From NCBI GenBank assembly GCA_041941305.1, contig JBGTQJ010000031.1, positions 40,367 through 104,366 on the forward strand: a stretch of 64,000 nucleotides of DNA, given 5' to 3'. This stretch comes from JANSWP01 sp041941305. GTDB lineage: Bacteria > Bacteroidota > Bacteroidia > Chitinophagales > Saprospiraceae. Positions 32,343-40,712 of the stretch are shown here, in pieces. The notes beneath the pieces are model-generated. The model worked only from the letters and a program-made list of their open reading frames with translations. It was not told the origin of the DNA and did no database searches. A program made the position numbers and the translations under genes. The first letter of the stretch is position 1; every line of letters starts with the position of its first letter.

Positions 32343-32594
32343 ATGGAGATGATGAAAAAAATCATTTGGTTTGCTTTATTCATTTTGGTAGCGGGTTCCT
32401 TCATTGCTTTATTCAGTTACTGGCGTACAAAAGACAAGATTTGTCAAGTCTTATTTGATATTTACAATCCTCAAAGCCCAGTAACAACCAAAACCCAAAT
32501 TGACAGGCTTTTACAACAATTCGAAACCATCTCCTTCAACAAATTGGACAAATCTTATTTAAAAGCAATCAGATACTCAATATTAATTCGCTAA
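32343..32594 (+). CDS. Small single-pass membrane protein, unknown
   Basis: 83 residues: MEMMKKIIWFALFILVAGSF with one membrane segment at ~6-25, then a short polar tail with a Gln/Lys-rich helix. Stop overlaps the sucD stop by 12 bp on the opposite strand, an ordinary arrangement for convergent genes. No family recognised; the charge distribution (Lys before the hydrophobic stretch) and codon look are those of a real gene. Confidence 0.5.
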   Translation: MEMMKKIIWFALFILVAGSFIALFSYWRTKDKICQVLFDIYNPQSPVTTKTQIDRLLQQFETISFNKLDKSYLKAIRYSILIR

Positions 32595-33455
32595 AGCATC
32601 CTTCATAGTTTCTCCAATCTGAGCCGGAGATTGAACGACGTGAATGCCACATTCTGCCATGATTTTCATCTTTGCTTCTGCAGTATCATCTTTTCCACCA
32701 ATAATGGCTCCTGCATGTCCCATCGTTCTTCCTTTGGGGGCAGTTTGACCAGCTATGAATCCTACGACGGGTTTGGTACCATGTTCTTTGATCCAATGAG
32801 CTGCTTCTGCTTCCATACCACCTCCGATTTCACCAATCATTACAATTCCATCAGTTTCTGGGTCATTCATCAAAAGTTCTACTGCCTCTTTTGTAGTGGT
32901 TCCTACGATTGGATCGCCACCTATACCAATACAAGTTGATTGTCCCATTCCGGCTTTGGTGACCTGATCAACTGCCTCATAAGTCAATGTCCCGGAGCGG
33001 GAAACGATGCCTATTTTGCCAGGATTGTGAATGAAACCAGGCATGATACCACATTTTGCTTCACCAGGAGTGATAACGCCGGGGCAATTAGGACCGACCA
33101 TTCTACAATCTTTGTTCTCTAAATAGGCTTTCACTTTCACCATATCCTGTACCGGAATGCCTTCTGTGATAGTAATGATCACTTTGATGCCAGCTTCTGC
33201 AGCTTCCATGATGGCATCGGCTGCAAAACGTGGAGGTACAAAAATGACGGTAGTATCTGCTCCTGCTTCACGAACAGCTTCAGCAACGGTATTGAATACG
33301 GGCTTGTCCAAATGAGTCTGACCGCCTTTTCCAGGCGTTACCCCGCCTACAACGTTGGTACCATATTCAATCATTTGACCTGCGTGGAAAGTACCTTCCT
33401 TTCCAGTAAAACCCTGTACAATTATCTTGGAATTCTTATTGATGAGTACTGACAT
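32583..33455 (-). CDS. sucD: Succinyl-CoA ligase (ADP/GDP-forming) alpha subunit
   Basis: 290 residues from the ATG at 33455 (MSVLINKNSKIIVQGFTGKE), the standard family start; an ATG 15 codons earlier gives an unneeded extension. TCA-cycle enzyme making succinate, ATP/GTP and CoA from succinyl-CoA. CoA-binding Rossmann part with VGGVTPGKGGQTHLDKPVFN; ligase part with VSRSGTLTYEAVDQVTKAGM, GIGGDPIVGTT and the phosphorylated His in MGHAGAIIGG. The beta subunit gene is not in the window. TACTTTTG on the minus strand (33642-33649) is a possible -7 box about 190 bp upstream. Confidence 0.97.
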   Translation of the reverse strand: MSVLINKNSKIIVQGFTGKEGTFHAGQMIEYGTNVVGGVTPGKGGQTHLDKPVFNTVAEAVREAGADTTVIFVPPRFAADAIMEAAEAGIKVIITITEGIPVQDMVKVKAYLENKDCRMVGPNCPGVITPGEAKCGIMPGFIHNPGKIGIVSRSGTLTYEAVDQVTKAGMGQSTCIGIGGDPIVGTTTKEAVELLMNDPETDGIVMIGEIGGGMEAEAAHWIKEHGTKPVVGFIAGQTAPKGRTMGHAGAIIGGKDDTAEAKMKIMAECGIHVVQSPAQIGETMKDALAN

Positions 33456-33742
33456 AAATAATATTGCTGATTCTTTGAAAATTTGGGTGTTTTGAGTCAA
33501 ATAAAAAAGAAAATCAACGCTTCCTTCAGACTCTTATGCTTTACCTTTTTGTTTGACCACCTAAATTGTCAAAGAAGGAAATTACTTTTGCTGTTTAATT
33601 CCACCGGGAGTGTAGCATTGGCGGATTTTGAAATTGAGGCGCAAAAGTAAAACTTTTCAAAGCTTTTTAAAGCCTTAGGGTGAGAAATCATTGCAGTTTT
33701 GAAATTACCTGAGTTGTGAATAGAAAATTGGGGCTGATAAAG

Positions 33743-34066
33743 TCATTCTTCGGCTTCTTTAACAATAATAAACACATCCTCATTGGACTTTTGCATGTAA
33801 TATTTCTCTCTGGCAAATTTTTCTTTGTTGAGCTCGAGGTTCAATAGATCTTCTCGCACATTTTCAATTTGTGCCTGATAGTATTCCTTATCGTGTTCCA
33901 ACCTATCAACGGAACCACTGAGTTTCCATTGAGTCAGCAAATCGTGTTTATCAAAAAAAATCATCCAACCAAAGAAAAAAATCAAGCATAGGAAATAGCG
34001 ATTCCGAAAGGGTGCCGGAATTTGTTTGAGGAGAATTTGGAAGGGACTTGGACGTTTAATAGCCAT
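33743..34066 (-). CDS. FtsB/DivIC-type septum formation protein
   Basis: 107 residues: short cytoplasmic arm, one membrane segment (FLCLIFFFGWMIFFD, ~25-39), then a coiled coil (SVDRLEHDKEYYQAQIENVR, ~52-72) and the characteristic DLLNLELNKEKFAREKYYM block, in which the REKY/ARE-YYM motif is the hallmark of DivIC/FtsB in Bacteroidota. It works with FtsL and FtsQ in the divisome. In many Bacteroidota this gene follows eno, which here is 11 kb away. Stands alone. Confidence 0.85.
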   Translation of the reverse strand: MAIKRPSPFQILLKQIPAPFRNRYFLCLIFFFGWMIFFDKHDLLTQWKLSGSVDRLEHDKEYYQAQIENVREDLLNLELNKEKFAREKYYMQKSNEDVFIIVKEAEE

Positions 34067-34440
34067 AAAAATTGTGTTTTCTCTGTGTAAAGATAGTTTT
34101 CATTTACGAAAACCAATTATTAAATTTGCGAAAATTCGCTAAAATCCTGCCATCTAAGTGTTTGTTAAAATTTTCAGGATTGTGAGAAAGGATGCAAATT
34201 TTATACTGAATGAGACAGATTTTGTCCAGATAGCTATCGGGAGGTGCGGGTAATCCAGCGAAAAATACAATAGCTTGTCCCGAACTTGATTCGGGAAAGT
34301 ACAGGATGAAATTTGCCACTTGTGACAAATTAATAGAATTTTAAATCAAGGCTATAACCAAACAGGTAAATATAAGTGACAAAATAGCGTAGCCGTCCAC
34401 CGTACCTCGCTGGCCGTCCACCAAACAAAATTTTAATATC
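34067..34440. other. Intergenic region with small repeats
   Basis: 374 bp without a gene. TCCCGAA-CTTGA-TTCGGGA hairpin at 34278-34296, GATAGCTATC palindrome near 34230-34239 (words often seen in Bacteroidota intergenic repeats), and a direct repeat GCCGTCCACC at 34392-34401 and 34413-34422 (21 bp apart) just before the acyl-CoA dehydrogenase. Confidence 0.55.
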
Positions 34441-36249
34441 ATGGCCGAAAAATACATGAGCATGGAGCACCTAAGATACATTCTGTACGAGGTGCTGGAA
34501 ACACAACAACTTTTTCAATATGAACGCTATCAAGATTACGATAAAGAAGCAATTGATTTGTTTTTGGATTCCATAAAAGACTTTTCTGACAAAGAGTTGT
34601 ATCCTTATTTCAGAGAGATGGACGAAGACCCTGCACGTTATGATGATGGGAAAATTTATCTCCATCCCAAGTTTGAATCGATACTAAAACAAATTGGAGA
34701 ATTGGGCATTGTCAACGCTCCTTTTGACTATGAGGATGGGGGAATGCAAATGCCTCCTACCATGCATACTGCTGCCATGTTCATTATGGAATGTGCCAAT
34801 AATAATGTTCCCGGTTATCCGGGGCTGACAGGTGGATCTGCCAATTTGCTAGCCTCATTTGGAGATGATGAATTGAAGGCCACCTATATGCCTAAAATGC
34901 TCAGGCATGAGTGGGGTGGAACCATGTGTTTGACTGAACCCCAGGCGGGAAGCTCTCTTTCCGACATTACTACTACGGCTTACGCCACAGAAGAAGGATA
35001 CTATCAAATAAAAGGTCAAAAAATCTTTATATCGGGAGGGGATCATGAGTATTCAGATAATTTTGTGCATCTGGTATTGGCTAGAATTGAAGGTGCTCCT
35101 GCAGGAACAAAGGGGATTTCCCTTTTCGTGGTTCCAAAATACCGTCCTACAGAGGATGGTTTGGAAGCCAACGATGTTATTACTGCTGGAGATTTTCAAA
35201 AATTGGGACAAAGGAGTTATTGCACGACTCATCTGGTATTTGGGGAAAACGATAACTGTCGGGGTTGGTTGGTTGGAGCCGCCAATATGGGCTTGCGCTA
35301 TATGTTTCAAATGATGAATGGTGCCAGAATCGCGGTAGGACGCAGTGGGGTTGGAATCGCCACAGCAGCCTATTACGCTTCACTACAATATGCCAATGAA
35401 AGGCCACAGGGGAGAAGATTGACGAATGATGGTAAGAAGGACCTTTCTGAGGGGCAAACGCTTATCATCAACCATCCGGATGTTAGAAGGATGCTTCTGT
35501 TGCAAAAAGCGATATCAGAAGGAGGATCTGCTTTATTGTTCATGACAGCCTTGTACAACGATTTATACAGAAATACAGAAGGCGAAGAAAAGGAAAAGTA
35601 TTATTTATTGATGGAATTGCTTACTCCTTTGGTGAAAACGTATCCTGCTGAAATGGGGATTACCTCTGTAAGTACTGGACTACAGATACTTGGAGGATAT
35701 GGTTTTTGTTCTGAATTTGTATTGCAACAATATTATCGGGACATTCGAATTATGGCAATTTATGAAGGAACAACGGGCATTCAATCCTTAGATTTGTTAG
35801 GACGAAAAGTGACCATGAAAGGTGGGAAAGCAGTGCAACTATTGGCTGCTGAAATGACCGAAACCATGCAAGAGGCGATGACTTATGATGAATTAAAACC
35901 TTATGCAAAGACTCTCGGCGAAAAGATGGGAGAAACTGCTAAGGTTGTAGAGTTTCTGATGCCATTTGCTATGAAAGGCCAACACGAAAGATTCCTATCT
36001 GATGCTACCTTGTTTATGGAATTTTTCGGAACCATCGTAGTGGGCTGGTTATGGCTGAAAATGGCTGTTACCGCTAAAAAAGCCCTGATTACAGGTAATT
36101 TGGTTCAAACGAGTGATTTCTACGAAAGCCAAATCCACACCATGAAATTCTATTACAAATACGAGATGGCAAAAACGACCGGATTGGTCAAAAGTATGAT
36201 GGATCCTGAAGTTTTGACCTTGACTCAGGAAAAAGAACTTATCGTTTAA
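34441..36249 (+). CDS. Acyl-CoA dehydrogenase, long type (~600 aa)
   Basis: 602 residues, the ~600-residue branch of the family with an extra C-terminal domain. FAD-dependent oxidation of acyl-CoA to trans-2-enoyl-CoA. Seen: NAPFDYEDGGMQMPPTMHTA, flavin loop GGTMCLTEPQAGSSLSDITT, YQIKGQKIFISGGDHEYSDN, ARIAVGRSGVGIATAAYYAS, QILGGYGFCSEFVLQQYYRD and the catalytic-Glu block IYEGTTGIQSLDLLGRK. The following two genes (quinone-type oxidoreductase, enoyl-CoA hydratase) fit fatty-acid oxidation and are on the same strand, 68 and 55 bp apart, though hairpins lie in both gaps. Confidence 0.95.
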   Translation: MAEKYMSMEHLRYILYEVLETQQLFQYERYQDYDKEAIDLFLDSIKDFSDKELYPYFREMDEDPARYDDGKIYLHPKFESILKQIGELGIVNAPFDYEDGGMQMPPTMHTAAMFIMECANNNVPGYPGLTGGSANLLASFGDDELKATYMPKMLRHEWGGTMCLTEPQAGSSLSDITTTAYATEEGYYQIKGQKIFISGGDHEYSDNFVHLVLARIEGAPAGTKGISLFVVPKYRPTEDGLEANDVITAGDFQKLGQRSYCTTHLVFGENDNCRGWLVGAANMGLRYMFQMMNGARIAVGRSGVGIATAAYYASLQYANERPQGRRLTNDGKKDLSEGQTLIINHPDVRRMLLLQKAISEGGSALLFMTALYNDLYRNTEGEEKEKYYLLMELLTPLVKTYPAEMGITSVSTGLQILGGYGFCSEFVLQQYYRDIRIMAIYEGTTGIQSLDLLGRKVTMKGGKAVQLLAAEMTETMQEAMTYDELKPYAKTLGEKMGETAKVVEFLMPFAMKGQHERFLSDATLFMEFFGTIVVGWLWLKMAVTAKKALITGNLVQTSDFYESQIHTMKFYYKYEMAKTTGLVKSMMDPEVLTLTQEKELIV

Positions 36250-36264
36250 TAGGAAGGCGCTGAA

Positions 36265-36290
36265 CGTTTAAGAAGCCCGATTCTTAAACG
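36265..36290 (+). terminator. Hairpin after acyl-CoA dehydrogenase
   Basis: CGTTTAAGAA-GCCCGA-TTCTTAAACG, 10 bp perfect stem, 16 bp after the stop codon; a third TTCTTAAAC follows at 36297-36305. No T-run. Confidence 0.5.
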
Positions 36291-36317
36291 CTCACTTTCT
36301 TAAACCCTCACTCATTA

Positions 36318-37313
36318 ATGAATACCCAAATCAAATTAGCAAAGCGACCTTTTGGAACACCAGACGCTTCTATTTGGAAAATTGAAAAAAATGAGATTCC
36401 AAAGCCCGGTGATGGCGAATTTTTGGTCAAGCAATCTCACATCTCCCTCGATCCGGCCATGCGAGGATGGCTCAATGATGTTCGTTCATATATCCCACCG
36501 GTACAAATAGGAGAAGTCATGAGAGCTGGAAGTGTAGGCGAAGTGGTGGAGTCCAATAACCCAAATTTCCCCAAAGGAGGATTTGTCTATGGTAACGGAG
36601 GAGTGCAGCAATATGTGGTAACCAGTGGGAAGGGATGGCACCATATTGATCCCAAAATAGCCCCACTACCAATGTTTTTAGGTACGCTGGGAATGCCAGG
36701 GTTTACTGCCTATTTTGGATTGATTGAGCATGGTCAGCTAAAAGAAGGCGAAACAGTGCTGGTTTCTGGTGCTGCTGGAGCTGTGGGAAGCATCGTAGGA
36801 CAAATAGCAAAAATCAAGGGATGTAGAGCAGTAGGCATTGCTGGTGGACCAGAGAAATGCAAATATTTGATTGAAGAATTGGGTTACGATGGTGCAATTG
36901 ATTACAAAAACGAAGATGTGAGGAAGGGAATAAAAACGCATTGTCCAAATGGTGTTGATATTTACTTTGATAATGTAGGAGGTGATATTTTAGACATTGC
37001 CCTGACAAGAATTGCAAGAGGCGCCCGAATCGTGATTTGTGGAGCTATCTCTCAATACAATAATACGACCCCAGTCAAAGGTCCAAGCAATTACCTGTCT
37101 TTGCTTGTTAATAGAGCGACGATGAAGGGATTTGTTGTATTCGATCACACTGCTGATTATGGAAAAGCTGCGAGGGAGATGGGAGGCTGGCTGGCAGCCG
37201 GAAAACTAAAATCGAGAGAGCATGTTTTTGAAGGTATTGAAAACTTTCACGAAACTTTTTTGAGGCTATTTAGCGGAGAAAAATTAGGGAAGTTGGTTTT
37301 AAAGATTGATTGA
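36318..37313 (+). CDS. MDR-family NADP-dependent oxidoreductase (CurA/PTGR-like)
   Basis: 331 residues, zinc-free medium-chain reductase. Start LAKRPFGTPDASIWKIEKNE and SLDPAMRGWLND are typical of the leukotriene B4 12-hydroxydehydrogenase / CurA branch. NADP fold: ETVLVSGAAGAVGSIVGQIA (AAxGxxG), and YFDNVGGDILD, GAISQYN near the C-terminus. These reduce the double bond of enones and alkenals with NADPH. Substrate unknown; neighbours suggest lipid metabolism or detoxification of lipid aldehydes (inference). Confidence 0.93.
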   Translation: MNTQIKLAKRPFGTPDASIWKIEKNEIPKPGDGEFLVKQSHISLDPAMRGWLNDVRSYIPPVQIGEVMRAGSVGEVVESNNPNFPKGGFVYGNGGVQQYVVTSGKGWHHIDPKIAPLPMFLGTLGMPGFTAYFGLIEHGQLKEGETVLVSGAAGAVGSIVGQIAKIKGCRAVGIAGGPEKCKYLIEELGYDGAIDYKNEDVRKGIKTHCPNGVDIYFDNVGGDILDIALTRIARGARIVICGAISQYNNTTPVKGPSNYLSLLVNRATMKGFVVFDHTADYGKAAREMGGWLAAGKLKSREHVFEGIENFHETFLRLFSGEKLGKLVLKID

Positions 37314-37314
37314 A

Positions 37315-37357
37315 AAACGGTTACAGGTAAAAACCCTCCAGTAATCCGTTTTTTACA
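37315..37357 (+). terminator. Terminator after the MDR oxidoreductase
   Basis: AAACGGTTAC (37315-37324) pairs with GTAATCCGTTT (37341-37351) with one bulged base, followed by TTT. The stem starts at the stop codon. Confidence 0.6.
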
Positions 37358-37368
37358 AAAAGTTGAAA

Positions 37369-38139
37369 ATGAATCACCTACAAATAACTCAGAAAGAAAA
37401 TTACGCGATTCTTCAATTGGATCAAGGCAAAGTAAATGCGCTTAATCAGGCTTTGATAAATGAGATCCGACATGCCATCAGGGTTTTTGAGGAAGATCCT
37501 GCGGTGAGGGGGATTATTATCACTGGAAAGCCACATTATTTTAGTGCCGGTTTGGACATTATTGAGCTATACAATTTTGATGAAGTTGGAAGTGAGGCTT
37601 TTTGGCGGGATTTTTTAAATCTGAAAATTGAGATGACCGCATTTTCCAAACCGCTTATGTGTGCGATTACTGGACATAGCCCGGCTGGAGGTTGTGTGAT
37701 GGCAGTGGCTAGTGATTATAGAGTCATGGCAGATGGCGAAAAGTATCGGATAGGATTGAATGAAGTGGCTGTTGGCATCATTCCTTCTACGGGTATTTTT
37801 CATTTGTACGCTCACTGGATTGGAAAACGATTGGCAAGCCAGTATTTGATGGAAGGTAAAATGCATAGCCCCCAGGAGGCTTTAAATATGGGTCTGGTAG
37901 ATGAAATTTGCCCATTGGAGGAGGTTTTGCCACGTACGGAAGCCAAAATGCAAAAATGGCTGCGAGCTGATGCAGCGACTTTAAGAAGTACGAAATACAA
38001 TATCCGAAAGTATTTGATAAAACGGGTGGCCCAGGGATTTGAAGAAATGGTTGAGGGGGCAAATAAACATTGGTGGAAGCCCGAATCCAGAGCAGTGATG
38101 CAAGGAATAATAGATGGCTTAACAAAAAAGGTAAAGTAA
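37369..38139 (+). CDS. Enoyl-CoA hydratase/isomerase family protein
   Basis: 256 residues from the ATG at 37369; a TTG two codons earlier is unlikely. Crotonase fold: LDQGKVNALNQALINEIRHA (start of the CoA site), IIITGKPHYFSAGLDIIEL (oxyanion-hole strand), GHSPAGGCVMAVASDYRVMA (second oxyanion-hole motif), FHLYAHWIGKRLASQYLMEG. The catalytic Glu of hydratases is not plainly placed, and PAGGC-MAVASDYRVM resembles the ECI1-type delta3,delta2-enoyl-CoA isomerases, so isomerase activity is at least as likely. With the acyl-CoA dehydrogenase it suggests use of unsaturated fatty acids. Confidence 0.9.
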   Translation: MNHLQITQKENYAILQLDQGKVNALNQALINEIRHAIRVFEEDPAVRGIIITGKPHYFSAGLDIIELYNFDEVGSEAFWRDFLNLKIEMTAFSKPLMCAITGHSPAGGCVMAVASDYRVMADGEKYRIGLNEVAVGIIPSTGIFHLYAHWIGKRLASQYLMEGKMHSPQEALNMGLVDEICPLEEVLPRTEAKMQKWLRADAATLRSTKYNIRKYLIKRVAQGFEEMVEGANKHWWKPESRAVMQGIIDGLTKKVK

Positions 38140-38146
38140 TTCAATA

Positions 38147-38221
38147 AAAGTTCAAGGACAAGTTCAAGATCAAGTTTAAATCAGACTCTTGAGCTTATCC
38201 TTGGTATTGATCTTGAACTTT
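38147..38221. repeat. Hexamer-word palindrome between hydratase and GNAT
   Basis: AAAGTTCAAG (38147-38156) and CTTGAACTTT (38212-38221) close a ~75 bp loop whose arms are made of AAGTTCAAGGACAAG-like words that pair imperfectly. It lies between a stop (38139) and the next ATG (38224). Uses the same words as the palindrome inside the 183 bp MITE at 19377-19559 but has different flanks. Confidence 0.6.
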
Positions 38222-38223
38222 CA

Positions 38224-38670
38224 ATGGATATTCAAATACGCAAGGCAACCAAAAACGACATTCCCGAAATCCATGCGCTTGTGCGGGAGCTCGCCGTTTA
38301 TGAGCATGCCGAACACGAGTTTACTGCTACTTTGGAAGATTATTATGATGACTTTGAGGCTGAGATTTTTGATTCTCTTGTGGCAGAAGCGGATGGTAAG
38401 GTTTTGGGTATGATGCTGTACTACATGACCTACTCTACCTGGAAAGGGAGAATGATGTATTTGGAGGATTTCGTAGTAAAAGAAGCTTATCGACGGTATG
38501 GGGTAGGACAAAAATTATTTGATGCTTTTCTTAAGGAATCAAAAAAACAAGGTTGCCGCCTGACCAAATGGCAGGTATTGGATTGGAATCAGCCTGCAAT
38601 ACGGTTTTATGAAAAAAATAATGCGATAATTGAAAAAGAGTGGTGGAATGGTAAAAAATTCCTAGTGTAA
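38224..38670 (+). CDS. GNAT acetyltransferase, diamine/spermidine N-acetyltransferase-like
   Basis: 148 residues. Start IQIRKATKNDIPEIHALVRE, ELAVYEHAEHEFTATLEDYY and FDSLVAEADGKVLGMMLYYM, YSTWKGRMMYLEDFVVKEAY (the diagnostic W-x-GxxxYLEDxxV stretch of SAT1-type enzymes), acetyl-CoA loop RRYGVGQKLFDAFLKE, WQVLDWNQPAIRFYEKNNA. Acetylates diamines or polyamines. The start codon is 3 bp after a palindrome. Confidence 0.92.
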   Translation: MDIQIRKATKNDIPEIHALVRELAVYEHAEHEFTATLEDYYDDFEAEIFDSLVAEADGKVLGMMLYYMTYSTWKGRMMYLEDFVVKEAYRRYGVGQKLFDAFLKESKKQGCRLTKWQVLDWNQPAIRFYEKNNAIIEKEWWNGKKFLV

Positions 38671-38847
38671 GCATTACCCTTTAATCATAAGTTAAATAAA
38701 TATGTGAGGAAAGACTTCCAGAGGACTTTGCAAAATTGAAATTACTTATTACATTTGGGCTATCAAACGCAACGAGAAGTTAACCAGGATCTTACATCAC
38801 GAATTAAAATATCCCTTTACCAGAAGATATAGTGTTTCATAGTGTGA

Positions 38848-38873
38848 GGGGTAACCGCTTCGGTGGTTGCTCC
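38848..38873 (+). terminator. Terminator with T5
   Basis: GGGGTAACC-GCTTCGGT-GGTTGCTCC, 9 pairs including two G-U, followed by TTTTT. It lies between the convergent GNAT and polyprenyl synthase. Confidence 0.6.
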
Positions 38874-38891
38874 TTTTTAATTTTAGTGCTT

Positions 38892-39869
38892 CTAATAATT
38901 TCTCTCCAATAAATCCTTCGCCAAATTTCTCAAAATACTTTTGCGGGCTTCATTTACTGAAATGGCATCCAAATGTTGAAATGCAGCAGTTTGGAATTCA
39001 TTTTTCTTTTTAGAAGACAAGGCTTTGATATTCAAATGATTATAGATGGATTTGACTTGGCTGACTTTATCTGAATCTTCAATTGTTTTGTTGTCCATGA
39101 GGGAATAAATGGCACGTTTTTGTTCATTATTAGCTACTTCAAGTGCTTTGAGCATCAGGTAAGTTTTTTTGTTTTGAATGATGTCTCCTCCTACTTGTTT
39201 TCCAAACTTTTCGGGGTCACCATAGGTATCCAAAAGGTCATCTTGTAATTGAAAAGCAATGCCGATTTTTTCTCCAAAATCATATATATTTTTTGCATCA
39301 TCTGTTGATGCTCCGGCGATAATGGCCCCCATTTTCATCGCACCTGCCAATAAAACTGCCGTTTTTTGCCTAATCATTTTTACGTATTCTTCAATTGTCA
39401 CATCATTTCGTTTCTCAAAATTCATATCTCTTTGTTGCCCTTCACATACTTCGATAGCAACCCGATTGAATACTGAAAGTAATTCAGCTATCTTAGCTGG
39501 ATCTTTCACTTTGTGGAGGTAATCATAAGCGTAAATCAGCATAACATCGCCGGAAAGGATACCTGTATTGACATCATATTTGGTGTGAACGGTAGGTTTA
39601 CCCCTTCTGAGAGGGGCTTCATCCATAATATCATCGTGGAGCAAAGTGAAATTGTGAAAAACCTCCACTGCAAAAGCAGCTGGCATTGCATGCTCTATAT
39701 CTTCATTAAAAAGGTTATAGCTCATCAGAAGTAGCGCAGGGCGCAACCTTTTGCCCCCAATACTCAAAATATAATTGACAGGATCATACAATTCCACAGG
39801 TGGATTTTGAAATTGATTATCAGATAAGTACCTTTGGAATTGTTCCTGAATTTGGCTTAGAGTTTGCAT
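38892..39869 (-). CDS. Polyprenyl synthase (short- to medium-chain isoprenyl diphosphate synthase)
   Basis: 325 residues from the ATG at 39869 (MQTLSQIQEQFQRYL); the longer frame to 39905 adds nothing familial. Both Asp-rich Mg sites are seen: LLHDDIMDEAPLRRGKPTVH (first, DDxxD) and FQLQDDLLDTYGDPEKFGKQ (second), together with GGKRLRPALLL. Makes farnesyl/geranylgeranyl-type diphosphates from IPP and DMAPP for quinones, undecaprenol or carotenoids. Chain length cannot be read reliably. TATATTTG (39903-39910, minus) is a good -7 box with a leader of ~27 nt. Confidence 0.93.
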   Translation of the reverse strand: MQTLSQIQEQFQRYLSDNQFQNPPVELYDPVNYILSIGGKRLRPALLLMSYNLFNEDIEHAMPAAFAVEVFHNFTLLHDDIMDEAPLRRGKPTVHTKYDVNTGILSGDVMLIYAYDYLHKVKDPAKIAELLSVFNRVAIEVCEGQQRDMNFEKRNDVTIEEYVKMIRQKTAVLLAGAMKMGAIIAGASTDDAKNIYDFGEKIGIAFQLQDDLLDTYGDPEKFGKQVGGDIIQNKKTYLMLKALEVANNEQKRAIYSLMDNKTIEDSDKVSQVKSIYNHLNIKALSSKKKNEFQTAAFQHLDAISVNEARKSILRNLAKDLLERNY

Positions 39870-39902
39870 AACAAAAAAATGAAAAGTGTTTGAAAATGGG
39901 CG

Positions 39903-39910
39903 CAAATATA
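39903..39910 (-). promoter_or_regulatory. Possible -7 box for the polyprenyl synthase
   Basis: TATATTTG on the minus strand matches TAnnTTTG; no clear -33 TTG at the expected distance. Confidence 0.3.
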
Positions 39911-40103
39911 GTGGAAGTTTGGACTTTGATTTTTTGAAATTTTGAATCTGTGCCTGTACGAAATTACTTTTTCTAATCTATCCATCATTCATAACTCCCA
40001 GGATTACTTTTCATCTAAAACTGAGTTAAACAATTAGGAGCAGACATCCTCCCATTTAAAACAACACTGGACTAAGACTAAAAGGCTATAAACAATTGAC
40101 TAA

Positions 40104-40550
40104 ATGAAAAAAAGCAGACCAGTAAATATTTTGTTGATTGAAGATAACCCAGGTGATGTGCGTTTGACTCAAGAAGCATTTAAAGAAGGAAGATTGAGTA
40201 TCAATATGGAAGTTGTGATGGATGGAGTAGAGGCTATTAAATATTTGAAAAAGCAGGGACCGTACACCAATACGATTACCCCTGATTTGATTTTGCTGGA
40301 TCTAAATTTGCCTAAAAGAGATGGCAGGGAGGTTTTGGAAGAAATTAAATCAGATAACAATCTCAAGCGAATCCCCGTAGTCATTTTGACTACTTCCAAT
40401 GCCGAACAGGATATATTGAAAAGCTATAACCTTCATGTCAATTGCTACATTAACAAACCTGTGGACTTTGACAAATTCTTTGATATTATTCAAAAAATAG
40501 AAGACTTTTGGCTAACCACTGCTATTTTGCCTACAATGGTTAAGGGATGA
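40104..40550 (+). CDS. Single-domain response regulator (Rcp1/CheY-like)
   Basis: 148 residues, receiver domain only. D13/D14 acidic pair in LLIEDNPGDVRLTQEAF, phosphoacceptor D66 (LLDLNLPKRDG), VVILTTSNAEQDI and K in NCYINKPVD. The EDNPGD start is the form of Rcp1 proteins that pair with phytochrome-type and other hybrid kinases. It lies 162 bp before the hybrid kinase, which starts with a very similar receiver (LLIEDNPGDVELI), so the two are probably a phosphorelay pair. Confidence 0.93.
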   Translation: MKKSRPVNILLIEDNPGDVRLTQEAFKEGRLSINMEVVMDGVEAIKYLKKQGPYTNTITPDLILLDLNLPKRDGREVLEEIKSDNNLKRIPVVILTTSNAEQDILKSYNLHVNCYINKPVDFDKFFDIIQKIEDFWLTTAILPTMVKG

Positions 40551-40712
40551 TTTTGCACATAAGTTATCATTACTTAAAAAGCCTTTTCCGGGACAAAAAC
40601 ATAAGCCTGCAATCACAATTTAACCAGCTATCCAATTACAATAAAAAACGAAGACATATGAGCAATTAAATTCACTTGGAATTTTGATAAACATACTATA
40701 TGACTACCACCC

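Noticed and set aside
34104..34328. 74-codon minus-strand frame
   Set aside because: Runs through repeat words (TCCCGAA hairpin) and has no protein-like composition.
38147..38221. Another copy of the 183 bp MITE
   Set aside because: It shares the AAGTTC words with the inside of the 19377-19559 element, but the CAGGGGTGATT ends and target duplication are absent.
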